Positions 26,926 to 34,918 of a stretch of DNA of 64,000 nt are shown here, piece by piece; the first letter of the stretch is position 1, and the number at the start of each line of letters is the position of its first letter. The notes below the pieces were generated by a model, which was not told the origin of the DNA, made no database searches, and saw only the letters and a program-made list of their open reading frames with translations. The translations under genes and the position numbers were made by a program. Source of the stretch: Bacteroides intestinalis (GTDB lineage: Bacteria; Bacteroidota; Bacteroidia; Bacteroidales; Bacteroidaceae); contig NZ_CABJDN010000009.1 of the NCBI RefSeq assembly GCF_902364365.1, forward strand, positions 124,001 through 188,000. Direction: 5' to 3'.

Positions 26926-26972
26926 CTTTCTTTCGTGAGCCGAAGCGAAAAAGAAAGATAGCAAAGAAACCA
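26926..26972 (+). repeat. CTTTCTTTC hairpin element, copy 2
   Basis: The same element as 25077-25125, with outer arms CTTTCTTTCG and CGAAAAAGAAAG, interior TGAGCCGAAG and tail ATAGCAAAGAAACCA. It ends 28 bases before the next start codon (27000). Confidence 0.65.
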
Positions 26973-26999
26973 CTTTATTAACTTTCTAATTTTTTAGCA

Positions 27000-27221
27000 A
27001 TGAAACAGGAAATCAGACAAAATAATATAACCATACTCCACAGCGAGGACGGTTGCAGTATTCCCGTCATTTTCAACAATCTCACGAGAAAGAACTTTAA
27101 AGGGAAGGAATATTCAGACTATATACGTTACATAGCCATTCCCGACATGGGATTTACTTACGGGAAGATAGAATATTATTCAGACGGAAAATTAGTCACA
27201 ACGGGAGAAATCAAGCCATAA
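27000..27221 (+). CDS. Small hypothetical protein
   Basis: A 73-residue, beta-rich protein (IRQNNITILHSEDGCSIPVIFNN, then GKIEYYSDGKLVTTGEIKP). No family is recognised. It follows the second CTTTCTTTC element and is followed 24 bases later by a strong terminator, so it is the last gene of the ardC-parB transcription unit. Confidence 0.55.
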   Translation: MKQEIRQNNITILHSEDGCSIPVIFNNLTRKNFKGKEYSDYIRYIAIPDMGFTYGKIEYYSDGKLVTTGEIKP

Positions 27222-27245
27222 CATTCTCCTTTTGTTTCATCGCCG

Positions 27246-27286
27246 GAAGTCCGGGACGGGTAGCGATCCGCCCGGACTTCTTTTTT
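27246..27286 (+). terminator. Strong intrinsic terminator of the ardC-parB cluster
   Basis: GAAGTCCGGG (27246-27255) pairs with CCCGGACTTC (27271-27280), with an extra inner CGG/CCG pairing, followed by TTTTTT. The loop region contains GTAGCGATCCG, reminiscent of the tetraloop hairpins upstream. Confidence 0.88.
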
Positions 27287-27322
27287 ACCGTTCTTTTGTT
27301 TTTCACCGGATATTTTGCCGGA

Positions 27323-27373
27323 CTTCTTTCTTTCGTGAGCCGTAGCGGAAAAGACAAGAAGCAAAGAAACCAC
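27323..27373 (+). repeat. CTTTCTTTC hairpin element, copy 3 (orphan)
   Basis: CTTCTTTCTTTCG pairs imperfectly with CGGAAAAGACAAGAAG around TGAGCCGTAG and is followed by GCAAAGAAACCAC. Unlike copies 1 and 2 it is not followed by a gene of the cluster; the oppositely oriented AIPR module lies there instead. Confidence 0.6.
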
Positions 27374-27391
27374 TTTAAAAAGTCAGTTCAA

Positions 27392-27429
27392 GAAAAGAAT
27401 GTTCAAAGGAACACCCTTTTCTTTTTTTT
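27392..27429. terminator. Hairpin terminator at the left edge of the AIPR module
   Basis: GAAAAGAATGTTC (27392-27404) pairs with GAACACCCTTTTC (27409-27421) with two mismatches, followed by eight T. The A-rich left flank may also serve the leftward AIPR transcript. The next 98 bases to the AIPR stop are AT-rich and show no gene. Confidence 0.65.
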
Positions 27430-27527
27430 ATCTCTAAACCGGAATCTACTTAACTTGGAATAGTGCAATGTAAATAAATGGAATGACTTAACTATTATTT
27501 CAAATTTATTATCATGATGTATAAATA

Positions 27528-29528
27528 TCAATCTATAACTTTTATATTCAATGCTTGTATCCTTCTTTTTGTATCTGGCTTAGATATTTCAAATGAAACT
27601 TTCTTTCCTTCAAGATTCGAATAATCCAATTCTGGATTATTCGAAAAATGAAAAAAGAATTCTTCGGATCTTAATTTTATATAACCGCAATAAATACCAG
27701 CTCTATTTTTCATAACCTTTTTCACTACTCCAATATTCTTAATAATATCACCTTCTGTTTTCGAAATATTAATTTTTTTACCATTATTCAATGTTTTGAG
27801 TATTAATTCTGTAAACTCTTGAACATCTTTCATTGCATATTTACTTTTCTTCATATGCTGAGTCCATTCAGTTTTACAGGTATTAAATAAATTTATAGCA
27901 TCATTAAATATCCCTTTTGCGGTCTCGGTATTATATAGACTTTTCAATATACTTTCTGAGAATTTGTCTATACTCTTTTCTTGAGATAAATGCGGTCTTT
28001 TTCCTGCAACCATCCAACAATAGATCATCAAGATATGTGCTTTGAATGGCTTCAAATCTCTGCTGAATTTTCCTTTTCTAAAGAAGCCTTCAAGGGTATA
28101 AAAAGCATAAGCTATTGCAAAATATGGTAATTTAGAATGTTCTTCCAAGAAAATATCTTTCCCAAACTCTTTAAGCAATATTGATTCATGTTTATGGGCA
28201 AGATGTGGGTTGTACATTAAGGAGCCCACAAAGTATTGTGTCAATATTCTTAGATTTATTTTCTGAATTGGTTTAATAAGTGGATTATGATTATATTGTT
28301 TTGCTCTCCTTTCATAATATATTTTATCTTGAAAATCAGAAACATAGGCATTGAAAAATATTTCTAAATCTTTATGAAATTTTTTGGTGCCTTCAAAAGC
28401 TTCCTCTAACACAATACTTTGCCTATTTGTTCCTTTAACTATTTCATTTGATATTTCAACATTTTTTGTAGCAATAATTTTCATTACTATTGTTGTATCA
28501 CTCAAATCCAATCCTTCTTTTCTAGCATTATAAATCACATGACAAGTTTGACATCCATTTACAATTTGAGGATTTTCTATTCTTAATTTCCTATTATTGG
28601 GAACAAATTCATCACAAACAACAGCAATTCCATTATTTAATAAAACGAACTTTTGAGGATCACTATTAATTGTATCATATATCTCCGAGTTTACAGTGTT
28701 GTCACCTTGATAGTCTCGAACATTATCATTAAAAAGAGACTTACGTATAACGTCGCCATCTGCAACAAGTAGCTTATATAATTCACTTGCCTTACATAAT
28801 GCCACACATGAATTTTCGACTTTCTCTACTGGGGTTAAGTCCATCGTATCAATAACTTCTATCACAGTAGAGAATTTGTTCTCATTTTCATCTAAAATAC
28901 ATTTAAATCTTTCACTGTCAATAATTTGGAAATCTACTTTTGAACAAAAATTATTTGATAATATATCTTTTTCTGCTTGTTTTTTCGTCCCTTCATGTAA
29001 TGGATCATTATTCCATTTTCCCATAACAACGTAGTACAATCGAACTATAGGAGATTCTTTCCAGTAGAAAGTAATGTCTTCACTAACCAAAAACTCTTTT
29101 ATTTGATATATTTCCTTGATCTTATCATTAAAAGGGTAATCTGGTGTTGCAGATAAAAAATTACGGACACCTGAAATAAAAGAATTCATTTCCGATACGC
29201 TGAAATGGGATTTATTTTTAGATTGTATAAAAATAAACTCAATACTGATTCTTGAGAATTTTGAGATAATATCTCGTATCTCATCAGTACTCTTAACTAA
29301 AATTCCATTTACCTTTATAGCTATACCGTCTATTCCAGTATCACCAGGTCCTCCAACTCCTATGAAATCAACTAATTCAGAGTCAGCATTAAATGCATCA
29401 GGTTGATGTTGAGTCAATATCGCAATGTTCACAAATTGTTCAAATGCTTCATCTTCAGGAATTCCTTGGAGTTCATAATTCTCACAAAATTTTTTAAAGC
29501 GTGCATTTATTATAGGTTCATTTGTCAT
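27528..29528 (-). CDS. AIPR-family abortive-infection protein with endonuclease-like N-terminus and cold-shock-like C-terminus
   Basis: A 666-residue protein. The middle matches the AIPR family (LNNGIAVVCDEF about residue 295, NPQIVNGCQTCHVIYN about 315), linked to abortive phage infection. The N-terminus has a PD-(D/E)xK-like pattern (GIDG with Asp67, then FIQSK with Gln102 and Lys104), suggesting an Mrr-like nuclease. The last 65 residues (YCGYIKLRSEEFFFHFSNNP, then GKKVSFEI) look like a cold-shock/OB fold. The gene is AT-rich, opposite in direction to the parB cluster, has its own promoter, and was probably inserted as a cargo gene. Confidence 0.82.
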   Translation of the reverse strand: MTNEPIINARFKKFCENYELQGIPEDEAFEQFVNIAILTQHQPDAFNADSELVDFIGVGGPGDTGIDGIAIKVNGILVKSTDEIRDIISKFSRISIEFIFIQSKNKSHFSVSEMNSFISGVRNFLSATPDYPFNDKIKEIYQIKEFLVSEDITFYWKESPIVRLYYVVMGKWNNDPLHEGTKKQAEKDILSNNFCSKVDFQIIDSERFKCILDENENKFSTVIEVIDTMDLTPVEKVENSCVALCKASELYKLLVADGDVIRKSLFNDNVRDYQGDNTVNSEIYDTINSDPQKFVLLNNGIAVVCDEFVPNNRKLRIENPQIVNGCQTCHVIYNARKEGLDLSDTTIVMKIIATKNVEISNEIVKGTNRQSIVLEEAFEGTKKFHKDLEIFFNAYVSDFQDKIYYERRAKQYNHNPLIKPIQKINLRILTQYFVGSLMYNPHLAHKHESILLKEFGKDIFLEEHSKLPYFAIAYAFYTLEGFFRKGKFSRDLKPFKAHILMIYCWMVAGKRPHLSQEKSIDKFSESILKSLYNTETAKGIFNDAINLFNTCKTEWTQHMKKSKYAMKDVQEFTELILKTLNNGKKINISKTEGDIIKNIGVVKKVMKNRAGIYCGYIKLRSEEFFFHFSNNPELDYSNLEGKKVSFEISKPDTKRRIQALNIKVID

Positions 29529-29779
29529 ATTTTTAAATTTAAAGGTTTAACACTAAGCAAATATATAAAAAATAAAATTCTTATGAACATAAAATTATTT
29601 TTTTCTCTCATTTTAAATTGATGTAAAGAAAGAGGCAGTATAGTTCGAGCGTTTTTCACCTCTTCCGGCACATGTTCCAACTGCCAGCCTTCTTCCTCGA
29701 TGGCAGCACGGCATACCTCTGCCGTGCGCTCATGCCTGCATATAAATTCCAAAGGAACTTGTTTCATTTCTTCTCCCAT
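29525..29779 (-). pseudogene. Truncated DUF4116-like gene at the end of the tra operon
   Basis: The first 48 or so codons look real (VPLEFICRHERTAEVCRAAIEEEG, then LEHVPEEVKNARTI), with the repeat style of DUF4116. The start overlaps the end of the methyltransferase-like gene by 16 bases. After about 29635 the frame runs into AT-rich sequence belonging to the AIPR promoter region (NNFMFIRILFFIYLLS) and stops. This suggests the original gene lost its 3' part when the AIPR module arrived. No matching 3' fragment was found on the other side. Confidence 0.5.
29558..29565 (-). promoter_or_regulatory. TAnnTTTG promoter box of the AIPR gene
   Basis: On the minus strand this reads TATATTTG, 29 bases before the AIPR start codon, in an AT-rich gap. 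Confidence 0.6.
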
Positions 29780-30351
29780 TCGATTTTTTCCCTATATTTG
29801 GTTAATGATTTCACCAGTTCGTCCATATCACCGTGCATCCGGCTCAATCCCTTTTCTACCGTTAGGTTCTCAAAGACAATCTGCTTCAGCAATAGCCGAT
29901 GGCAGAAGTAGCTCGACCCGAACGGCACTCTATTCAGGTCATTGTACTGTACCCGTTTGTCGAATAGCAGTAATTCCAGTTCTTTCTCCTTGAACAGTCG
30001 GCAGGGTGCAGAATCGTTCAGCCAGAAGTTAGACATCAGCAGGGCAAACGGCTTGCCGAAACTAAGGCAACGCTCGAATATCGCTACCTTGTTACTGAAC
30101 GGAGGATTAGAAACGATTACGTCCCAATGTTCCGGTTCATACTTGAAAAAATCCTGCTCAGTGCAAATATGGGAATGATCCACTTTAAATCTATGCTCTT
30201 TCAGTGTTAGTACAAATTCGCTGTGTTCCATATCGAACGGACACCATACCTTTGTCTTTTTGGAAAGATACTTGATGATCGGCAACACCGCATAGCGGGG
30301 CGTGTACTTCTCGTCACCCTTGTTGCTTCGCAGATATTTTGAATAATCCAT
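29764..30351 (-). CDS. Methyltransferase-like protein (NPPF motif) in the tra operon
   Basis: 195 residues from the ATG at 30351; another in-frame ATG at 30384 is possible. It contains DVIVSNPPFSNKVAIFERCL, the NPPF signature of N6-adenine DNA methyltransferases, preceded by VWCPFDMEHSEFV, a candidate SAM-binding strand. The size suits the phage/plasmid-type adenine methyltransferase-like proteins near tra genes. It overlaps traQ and the downstream DUF4116-like gene, so it belongs to the tra operon. DNA methylation to evade restriction is a plausible role; activity is not proven. Confidence 0.7.
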   Translation of the reverse strand: MDYSKYLRSNKGDEKYTPRYAVLPIIKYLSKKTKVWCPFDMEHSEFVLTLKEHRFKVDHSHICTEQDFFKYEPEHWDVIVSNPPFSNKVAIFERCLSFGKPFALLMSNFWLNDSAPCRLFKEKELELLLFDKRVQYNDLNRVPFGSSYFCHRLLLKQIVFENLTVEKGLSRMHGDMDELVKSLTKYREKIEWEKK

Positions 30352-30796
30352 CGCTGCTATCTCTCTCTTTTTCCGAATTGTCATTGTTATACGAAAATTC
30401 CAGTTCCACCGCCTGCCCGAACGAATCTTCCACCCACACCTTCAAACTGCTCTGGTCGTCCGATAACGAGGTATAGTACAGCCGGAACGTTTCTTTCTCC
30501 AACGGGTAACGGTCATTCGGCAGCAGCACCGTGCCGTCCTCCGTTTTCAACGTCCCTTTTCCGTCATAGAGGAACCACCGGATAGTGTACCGGGTATCTT
30601 CCCAGCGTCCTTCCCGTTTGAGTTCACAGCGGATTTCCGCCGTCTCGTTCACCTTCAGTTTCTTCGGGACGGGCATCGTTTCGACGGTGAACGGGTATTT
30701 CGTTTGAATATCCAGCTTGTCATTACAGGCAGCGACAAGCACGAGGGCGGCCACTATGTAGCAGCCCACGAGCATTTGATAAAATCTTTTCTTCAT
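30314..30796 (-). CDS. traQ: Conjugative transposon protein TraQ (DUF3872)
   Basis: 160 residues from the ATG at 30796; a second ATG lies 6 bases upstream. A signal sequence with lipobox-like LVAAC around residue 24 is followed by a beta-rich domain (MPVPKKLKVNETAEIRCELKREG, then YTIRWFLYDGKGTLK). This matches DUF3872, the TraQ protein of Bacteroidales conjugative transposons. It is likely periplasmic or outer-membrane bound. It overlaps the methyltransferase-like gene and follows traO by 22 bases. Confidence 0.85.
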   Translation of the reverse strand: MKKRFYQMLVGCYIVAALVLVAACNDKLDIQTKYPFTVETMPVPKKLKVNETAEIRCELKREGRWEDTRYTIRWFLYDGKGTLKTEDGTVLLPNDRYPLEKETFRLYYTSLSDDQSSLKVWVEDSFGQAVELEFSYNNDNSEKERDSSDGLFKISAKQQG

Positions 30797-30818
30797 ATAC
30801 ATTATTATATTATAGTAG

Positions 30819-31400
30819 TTATCGAATCATAAACCGGACACCCACACCTATCTGCGAGTGGAATCTTCCGCAATCGCCCCCGAACAGCATCCTTTGCCGC
30901 CCGTTTACCAGCAGCACGACCTTATCCGTCAGGTAGGCGGACAATTCCAGCGTCAGCGCACCCCCATAGATGAAATGATCCCCGTCCGTGAGCAGCGAAC
31001 CGTCCGGCAGACGGCTTTCGCCCCAGTTCACCGTTTCATACCCCGCAAGGGCGGACAACCCCAGTGCGGCAAAGAATGTCTTTTTCCTATCAGAGAGGAA
31101 GTTCAGGTAATACCCGCCTTCCCCCGTGAACTGGCTTGCCGGATAAAGATTTCCCCGGTAGTCATACCGCTTTTCCAGATACTCCGCACCGACCACCCAA
31201 TGGTGGGCGTTCTTCGTGTAAGTGCTTACCGCTATCCCGGCATGGTAGCCGAAACCGTCACCGCTTTTCCAGCGCATATTGTCCGAAAGTCCGCCTGTGA
31301 ATTGGATTCCCCTCATTCCGGGCAGGCATCTTTGGGCGTGTGCCTGGTTAAAATGCAGGCACACCCCGAAGAGCATGATAATGAACAGTACTCTTTTCAT
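30819..31400 (-). CDS. traO: Conjugative transposon protein TraO
   Basis: A 193-residue protein with a signal peptide (ending AHAQ near residue 22) and an outer-membrane-barrel-like body with alternating aromatic residues (GFGYHAGIAVSTY, HHWVVGAEYLEKRY). The C-terminus ends in VRFMIR. This is the TraO family, an outer-membrane component of the Bacteroidales type IV transfer channel. It lies 3 bases after traN and is co-transcribed. Confidence 0.9.
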   Translation of the reverse strand: MKRVLFIIMLFGVCLHFNQAHAQRCLPGMRGIQFTGGLSDNMRWKSGDGFGYHAGIAVSTYTKNAHHWVVGAEYLEKRYDYRGNLYPASQFTGEGGYYLNFLSDRKKTFFAALGLSALAGYETVNWGESRLPDGSLLTDGDHFIYGGALTLELSAYLTDKVVLLVNGRQRMLFGGDCGRFHSQIGVGVRFMIR

Positions 31401-31403
31401 GTG

Positions 31404-32342
31404 TTACTTTATTTTCAGTTCGTTAATCACTTTTGCCGCCACTATATCCGAATTTTCCACCCGGATAGTCTGATGCCTGCCGCCGTTCTTCTCGAAGAGT
31501 TCGATTACCAGCACCTTATCGTCCGGTATGGTGAACTGCGGAACGACATACACCGTGCGCACGTTGCTTTTCCCGTTCGTTACCAGCACCTCGTTATAGC
31601 TGCGTACCGGATCAACTGCCCTCTCCTGAATGGCGGTACGTTTCGGTACTTTCTTGTCCACGATCTTGAACTTGATAAAGTCCGTGTTGAAAGCCACGTT
31701 CGACCGATTTCTCGTTTCCGTGTGGAAATAGAACAGCCCGTTATGCGAATGGATGGACTTCAAAAGGAACTGCACCCCGAAGCGTTTGCAACCCAAATGT
31801 CTGATTTCCCGCTTGTCGGCTTTATAGATGCCCTGCATAATCAGCTTCACCAGTAGCGGGCTTTCACTGCCCAGTTCACGGAAATAGATATTCATGCGTG
31901 TATGGCTGAAATCCGTCGTGTCCTCATTTTCCAGAAAGTCCTTCATTTCGATGTTCAGCATTTCCGGCTCATGGGCGTAACGGGCGTTGAAACTGTAAAA
32001 ACTTCCGTCCTCACAGATAACGGAAAAGTTTGTTTCCCCCGGAAACCCTTCTGTCGTGGCTTTCACCCTGACAACATTTTCCGCCCCGTCCGCTTTCCCG
32101 GCAATAATCCAATTACTGCCCAAGTCCACATACTTCACGGCAGACGGGAAAATGATGTGTACCGTTTTTGCAAACGTCACCTGCACCCCGTAAGGCGTCA
32201 CCATCTGCCGATAGGGTAACTTCTGCGTTATCCCTTGATACAGGTCGTTCCCGGCAACCGTCCGTACCGTGTCATTCACTTGTGCGTTCGCACCTATCAC
32301 CACGCCCATAAGCAGGGCGACCAATCCAAAAATCTTTTTCAT
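31404..32342 (-). CDS. traN: Conjugative transposon protein TraN (VirB9-like)
   Basis: A 312-residue protein with a signal peptide (residues 1-20, ANAQ) and a beta-rich body (GVQVTFAKTVHIIFPSAVKYVDLGS), the TraN/DUF4138 profile. TraN is thought to act like VirB9 in the outer-membrane core complex and to contact TraM and TraO. About 250 bases of hairpin-rich, gene-free sequence separate it from traM. Confidence 0.92.
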   Translation of the reverse strand: MKKIFGLVALLMGVVIGANAQVNDTVRTVAGNDLYQGITQKLPYRQMVTPYGVQVTFAKTVHIIFPSAVKYVDLGSNWIIAGKADGAENVVRVKATTEGFPGETNFSVICEDGSFYSFNARYAHEPEMLNIEMKDFLENEDTTDFSHTRMNIYFRELGSESPLLVKLIMQGIYKADKREIRHLGCKRFGVQFLLKSIHSHNGLFYFHTETRNRSNVAFNTDFIKFKIVDKKVPKRTAIQERAVDPVRSYNEVLVTNGKSNVRTVYVVPQFTIPDDKVLVIELFEKNGGRHQTIRVENSDIVAAKVINELKIK

Positions 32343-32594
32343 TGTCTTTTCTTTTTAATTATTATTATTTTTACATTCTAAGCCTGCATAGCATCCAATC
32401 CGCATGGCATCCCGACCTCATTTTCGCAGCGTGAAGCGAACGACCGCAGTGTAGCGTCAAAAAGAAAAAGCTGTTTGAGCGTAGCGAGTTCTTTTTCTTT
32501 AGCGAAACGTAGGAAGAGAGTAGCGTAGAAAATGCAGTCTTGATTTTTTCTTTTTGGTATCTTTTTCTTTTGTATCAAGACAAAAGAAAAAGTA
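32343..32594. repeat. Hairpin-rich gap between traM and traN
   Basis: Two hairpins share the word AAAGAAAAAG: 32461-32470 pairs with 32491-32500, and CTTTTTCTTTTG at 32561-32572 pairs with 32581-32592. The second ends 2 bases before the traM stop codon. The word GTAGCG recurs between them. No gene is seen. It may modulate RNA stability or read-through inside the tra operon. Confidence 0.6.
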
Positions 32595-33998
32595 CTACTC
32601 TTTGGCGTACAGCATCAGTTCGTAGCCCGCTTTCAGATGCACTTTCACCGTGCGGAATTTCTTGGCGAGGTACTGGCTGCCGCCCTGCATCACGCCCCTT
32701 GTCAAGTCCATAGCGATCTGCTGTCCGGCAGACTGCGCAAACGATATGCTTGTCCCCAGCCCGCCGCCGATGTTTGCAAGAGCTTCCTTTGCCGCTTCCT
32801 GTTCCAGTGACGAGGGCACGGACAAGCCTTTTTGCCCGTCGCTGTCATACACCGCCAGTTCCACGGGCAGCAGGTTGCCCCGGTATTCGATGGACGATAC
32901 CACAATATCCAGCCGTTCCCCCTGTACCTTGCCCGTTCCCGAAACAAGGGTGTTCTGCGGGATCACAAGGTTTCCCGCTTGCAGCGGTTCGAGCAGCCGG
33001 AGCTTCACCGTCTGACCGTCCATGATTGTCTGGTCTTGGTGGATGCACGCCCGAATGGTGTTCTTTCCCATAGCATAACCGTCGCCCACTGCCGTGTTGA
33101 ACCCGTAGTTTCTCGGCTGGCTGTACGCCCGCATGAACTCCGCATCGCTCATCGGTTGTTGCAGTCCCGACACCGTTTGCTGCCGTGCCGCCTGTACCGC
33201 AACAGCGGGCTTTCCCGTCCCTTGCCCGGTACTCTGTCCGGTAACGGGAACTTGCACGATTGTGCCGTTTTGTCCCGCCTGCCCGTTCTGTCCCATGTAC
33301 TTGGCGGCAAGCTCGTAGCTCTTTTCCATCAGGGCGACTTGCTCGTCTATGCCACCCGCCTGTCCCTGCTGTGCTTCCAGTTTCGCTGTCAGTTCCTCCA
33401 CCTGCTTTTTCAGTTCCTCCTTTTCCTCGTCCACCTTCGGCGTTTCGTAGAACGTGCCTAATTGTCGGTTGATGTCCCGGTAAGCAGCCGTTGAAGAACT
33501 TACGCCGCCTGCCCGCGAGCTTCCCGAATAATCCTTGAACGGCTCCCGTTCCGGTTCGCTGTCCGGCAGTTCCAGTTCCACCCCGTCCGCATTGTTATTG
33601 CCCGAAAAGGCGAAATCTTCCAGCGAACGCACCTTGTCCGCCTGTTTCTTTTCCAGTCCGGCTTGCTCGTAGGCTTTCCGCTTGTCACCGATAATCCCGT
33701 CATTCTCCGGCAAGGGAATGTCGGCATTGAACGCCCCCACCGTTTCCCCGCTTTCGTCCTTTTTGTCCGAAGGTGCGAAGATCAGCCACATCGAGCCGAG
33801 GAACAGCAACCCCATCAGCGGGTACACCAGCAGCTTTTTCCGTTGCTGCATCTGTTTGGGCGTTAGTTCTCTGGCGGGCTTCCTGTCCTTTTCACCGCTT
33901 TTCTTCCCTTTGTTCTCCGTCCCCGTTTCCGGGGCTGCGGCATCGCTCACCGTCACGTGCTGCGTTGCTGTTTCTTTTTCCTGATTCTGTTCTTCCAT
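32595..33998 (-). CDS. traM: Conjugative transposon protein TraM (VirB10-like)
   Basis: A 467-residue protein. A cytoplasmic N-terminus is followed by one membrane segment (LLVYPLMGLLFLGSMWLIF near residues 54-72), a periplasmic Pro/Glu-rich linker with a coiled coil (EEKEELKKQVEELTAKLE near 195) and a C-terminal VirB10-like domain (TIRACIHQDQTIMDGQTVKLRL, NTLVSGTGKVQGERLDIVV). It should span the envelope as the scaffold of the secretion channel. It follows traL by 3 bases. Confidence 0.92.
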   Translation of the reverse strand: MEEQNQEKETATQHVTVSDAAAPETGTENKGKKSGEKDRKPARELTPKQMQQRKKLLVYPLMGLLFLGSMWLIFAPSDKKDESGETVGAFNADIPLPENDGIIGDKRKAYEQAGLEKKQADKVRSLEDFAFSGNNNADGVELELPDSEPEREPFKDYSGSSRAGGVSSSTAAYRDINRQLGTFYETPKVDEEKEELKKQVEELTAKLEAQQGQAGGIDEQVALMEKSYELAAKYMGQNGQAGQNGTIVQVPVTGQSTGQGTGKPAVAVQAARQQTVSGLQQPMSDAEFMRAYSQPRNYGFNTAVGDGYAMGKNTIRACIHQDQTIMDGQTVKLRLLEPLQAGNLVIPQNTLVSGTGKVQGERLDIVVSSIEYRGNLLPVELAVYDSDGQKGLSVPSSLEQEAAKEALANIGGGLGTSISFAQSAGQQIAMDLTRGVMQGGSQYLAKKFRTVKVHLKAGYELMLYAKE

Positions 33999-34001
33999 GA
34001 T

Positions 34002-34271
34002 TTACTGATTGTTAAAAGGATTGATTATACTGTCATTCTTTAGCCGGATTTGGTCGATATGTTCTATCCCCAATTCCTGACCGTCACTTTTGCCGATGTT
34101 GTAGATGGCGGCGACGGTCATGTACACCGACAACCCGCCGAACACCACGAACATCACAAGGATAACCACCACCCGCTGATCCGGCGTGATACGCCCGCAC
34201 AGGCGGCGGAGCTTTACGTCCGCCCGGTCCTGCATATCAGCAATGACCTTTGCCATAAATTTTCCGACCAT
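34002..34271 (-). CDS. traL: Conjugative transposon protein TraL (DUF3989)
   Basis: 89 residues from the ATG at 34271. The open frame extends upstream into traK, but that extension is basic, unconserved in style and overlaps traK heavily. One membrane segment (VVVILVMFVVFGGLSVYMTVAAI) follows a charged N-terminus, and the C-terminus ends INPFNNQ. This is the TraL/DUF3989 layout. It lies 4 bases from traK. Confidence 0.85.
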   Translation of the reverse strand: MVGKFMAKVIADMQDRADVKLRRLCGRITPDQRVVVILVMFVVFGGLSVYMTVAAIYNIGKSDGQELGIEHIDQIRLKNDSIINPFNNQ

Positions 34272-34275
34272 GCCG

Positions 34276-34899
34276 TTAGCGTTTGATGGTTTGCAAGTCC
34301 TTGTTTTCGGTAATCTCGAAGCCCTCGATGATGAACCCCTGCGGATTGTTGTCACTCCTTACGGCATCCAGCAACCGGCAGCGGGTGACAAGGCTTCGCT
34401 CCGTTACCGAGCTTTCCCGGAGGATAATCTGCCGGGCGAACGTCCGCACGTTGTACGGGTACTTGTCAAAGTCGCACCGCACGCTGTCAATCTGCACCAT
34501 CTGGTTGATGTTGCCGCTGATTACCCGGTTGTAATACCCTTTTTCCGAAAGGTCTTTGTAGTAGTTGAATGCGCTTTTGTCCGCCAGCATCAGCGAGCGT
34601 TTGATATTGCTTTCGATAGCCGACTTGTCGGGTGACAACGTGAAGAACAGTTCGTGAAACCTGCGCACATGTTCCCGTGCTTCCACCGGGCGGTTCTGCT
34701 GCACGTCCTGCGAGAGTGCCAGCATCAGCGACTTTCCGTTATCCAAGACGTATATTTTCTCCCGTTGCGCTTCGGCGAAACTGTACGATTTCCAAAGGGC
34801 GAAGCCCGTCACCACCGCACACAGGCAGATGAACACCAGCGCAAAGAGCCGTATCTGCCTGAAACTCGTTTCTATATTCTTTAATGACTTAAATTCCAT
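34276..34899 (-). CDS. traK: Conjugative transposon protein TraK (VirB8-like position)
   Basis: A 207-residue bitopic inner-membrane protein: a short cytoplasmic N-terminus (MEFKSLKNIETSFRQIR), one membrane segment (LFALVFICLCAVVTGFALW) and a periplasmic domain (LFFTLSPDKSAIESNIKRSL). This is the TraK family, positioned like VirB8. It lies between traJ and traL in the expected order. Confidence 0.93.
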   Translation of the reverse strand: MEFKSLKNIETSFRQIRLFALVFICLCAVVTGFALWKSYSFAEAQREKIYVLDNGKSLMLALSQDVQQNRPVEAREHVRRFHELFFTLSPDKSAIESNIKRSLMLADKSAFNYYKDLSEKGYYNRVISGNINQMVQIDSVRCDFDKYPYNVRTFARQIILRESSVTERSLVTRCRLLDAVRSDNNPQGFIIEGFEITENKDLQTIKR

Positions 34900-34918
34900 T
34901 TCTTGATTGATTTTTTAG

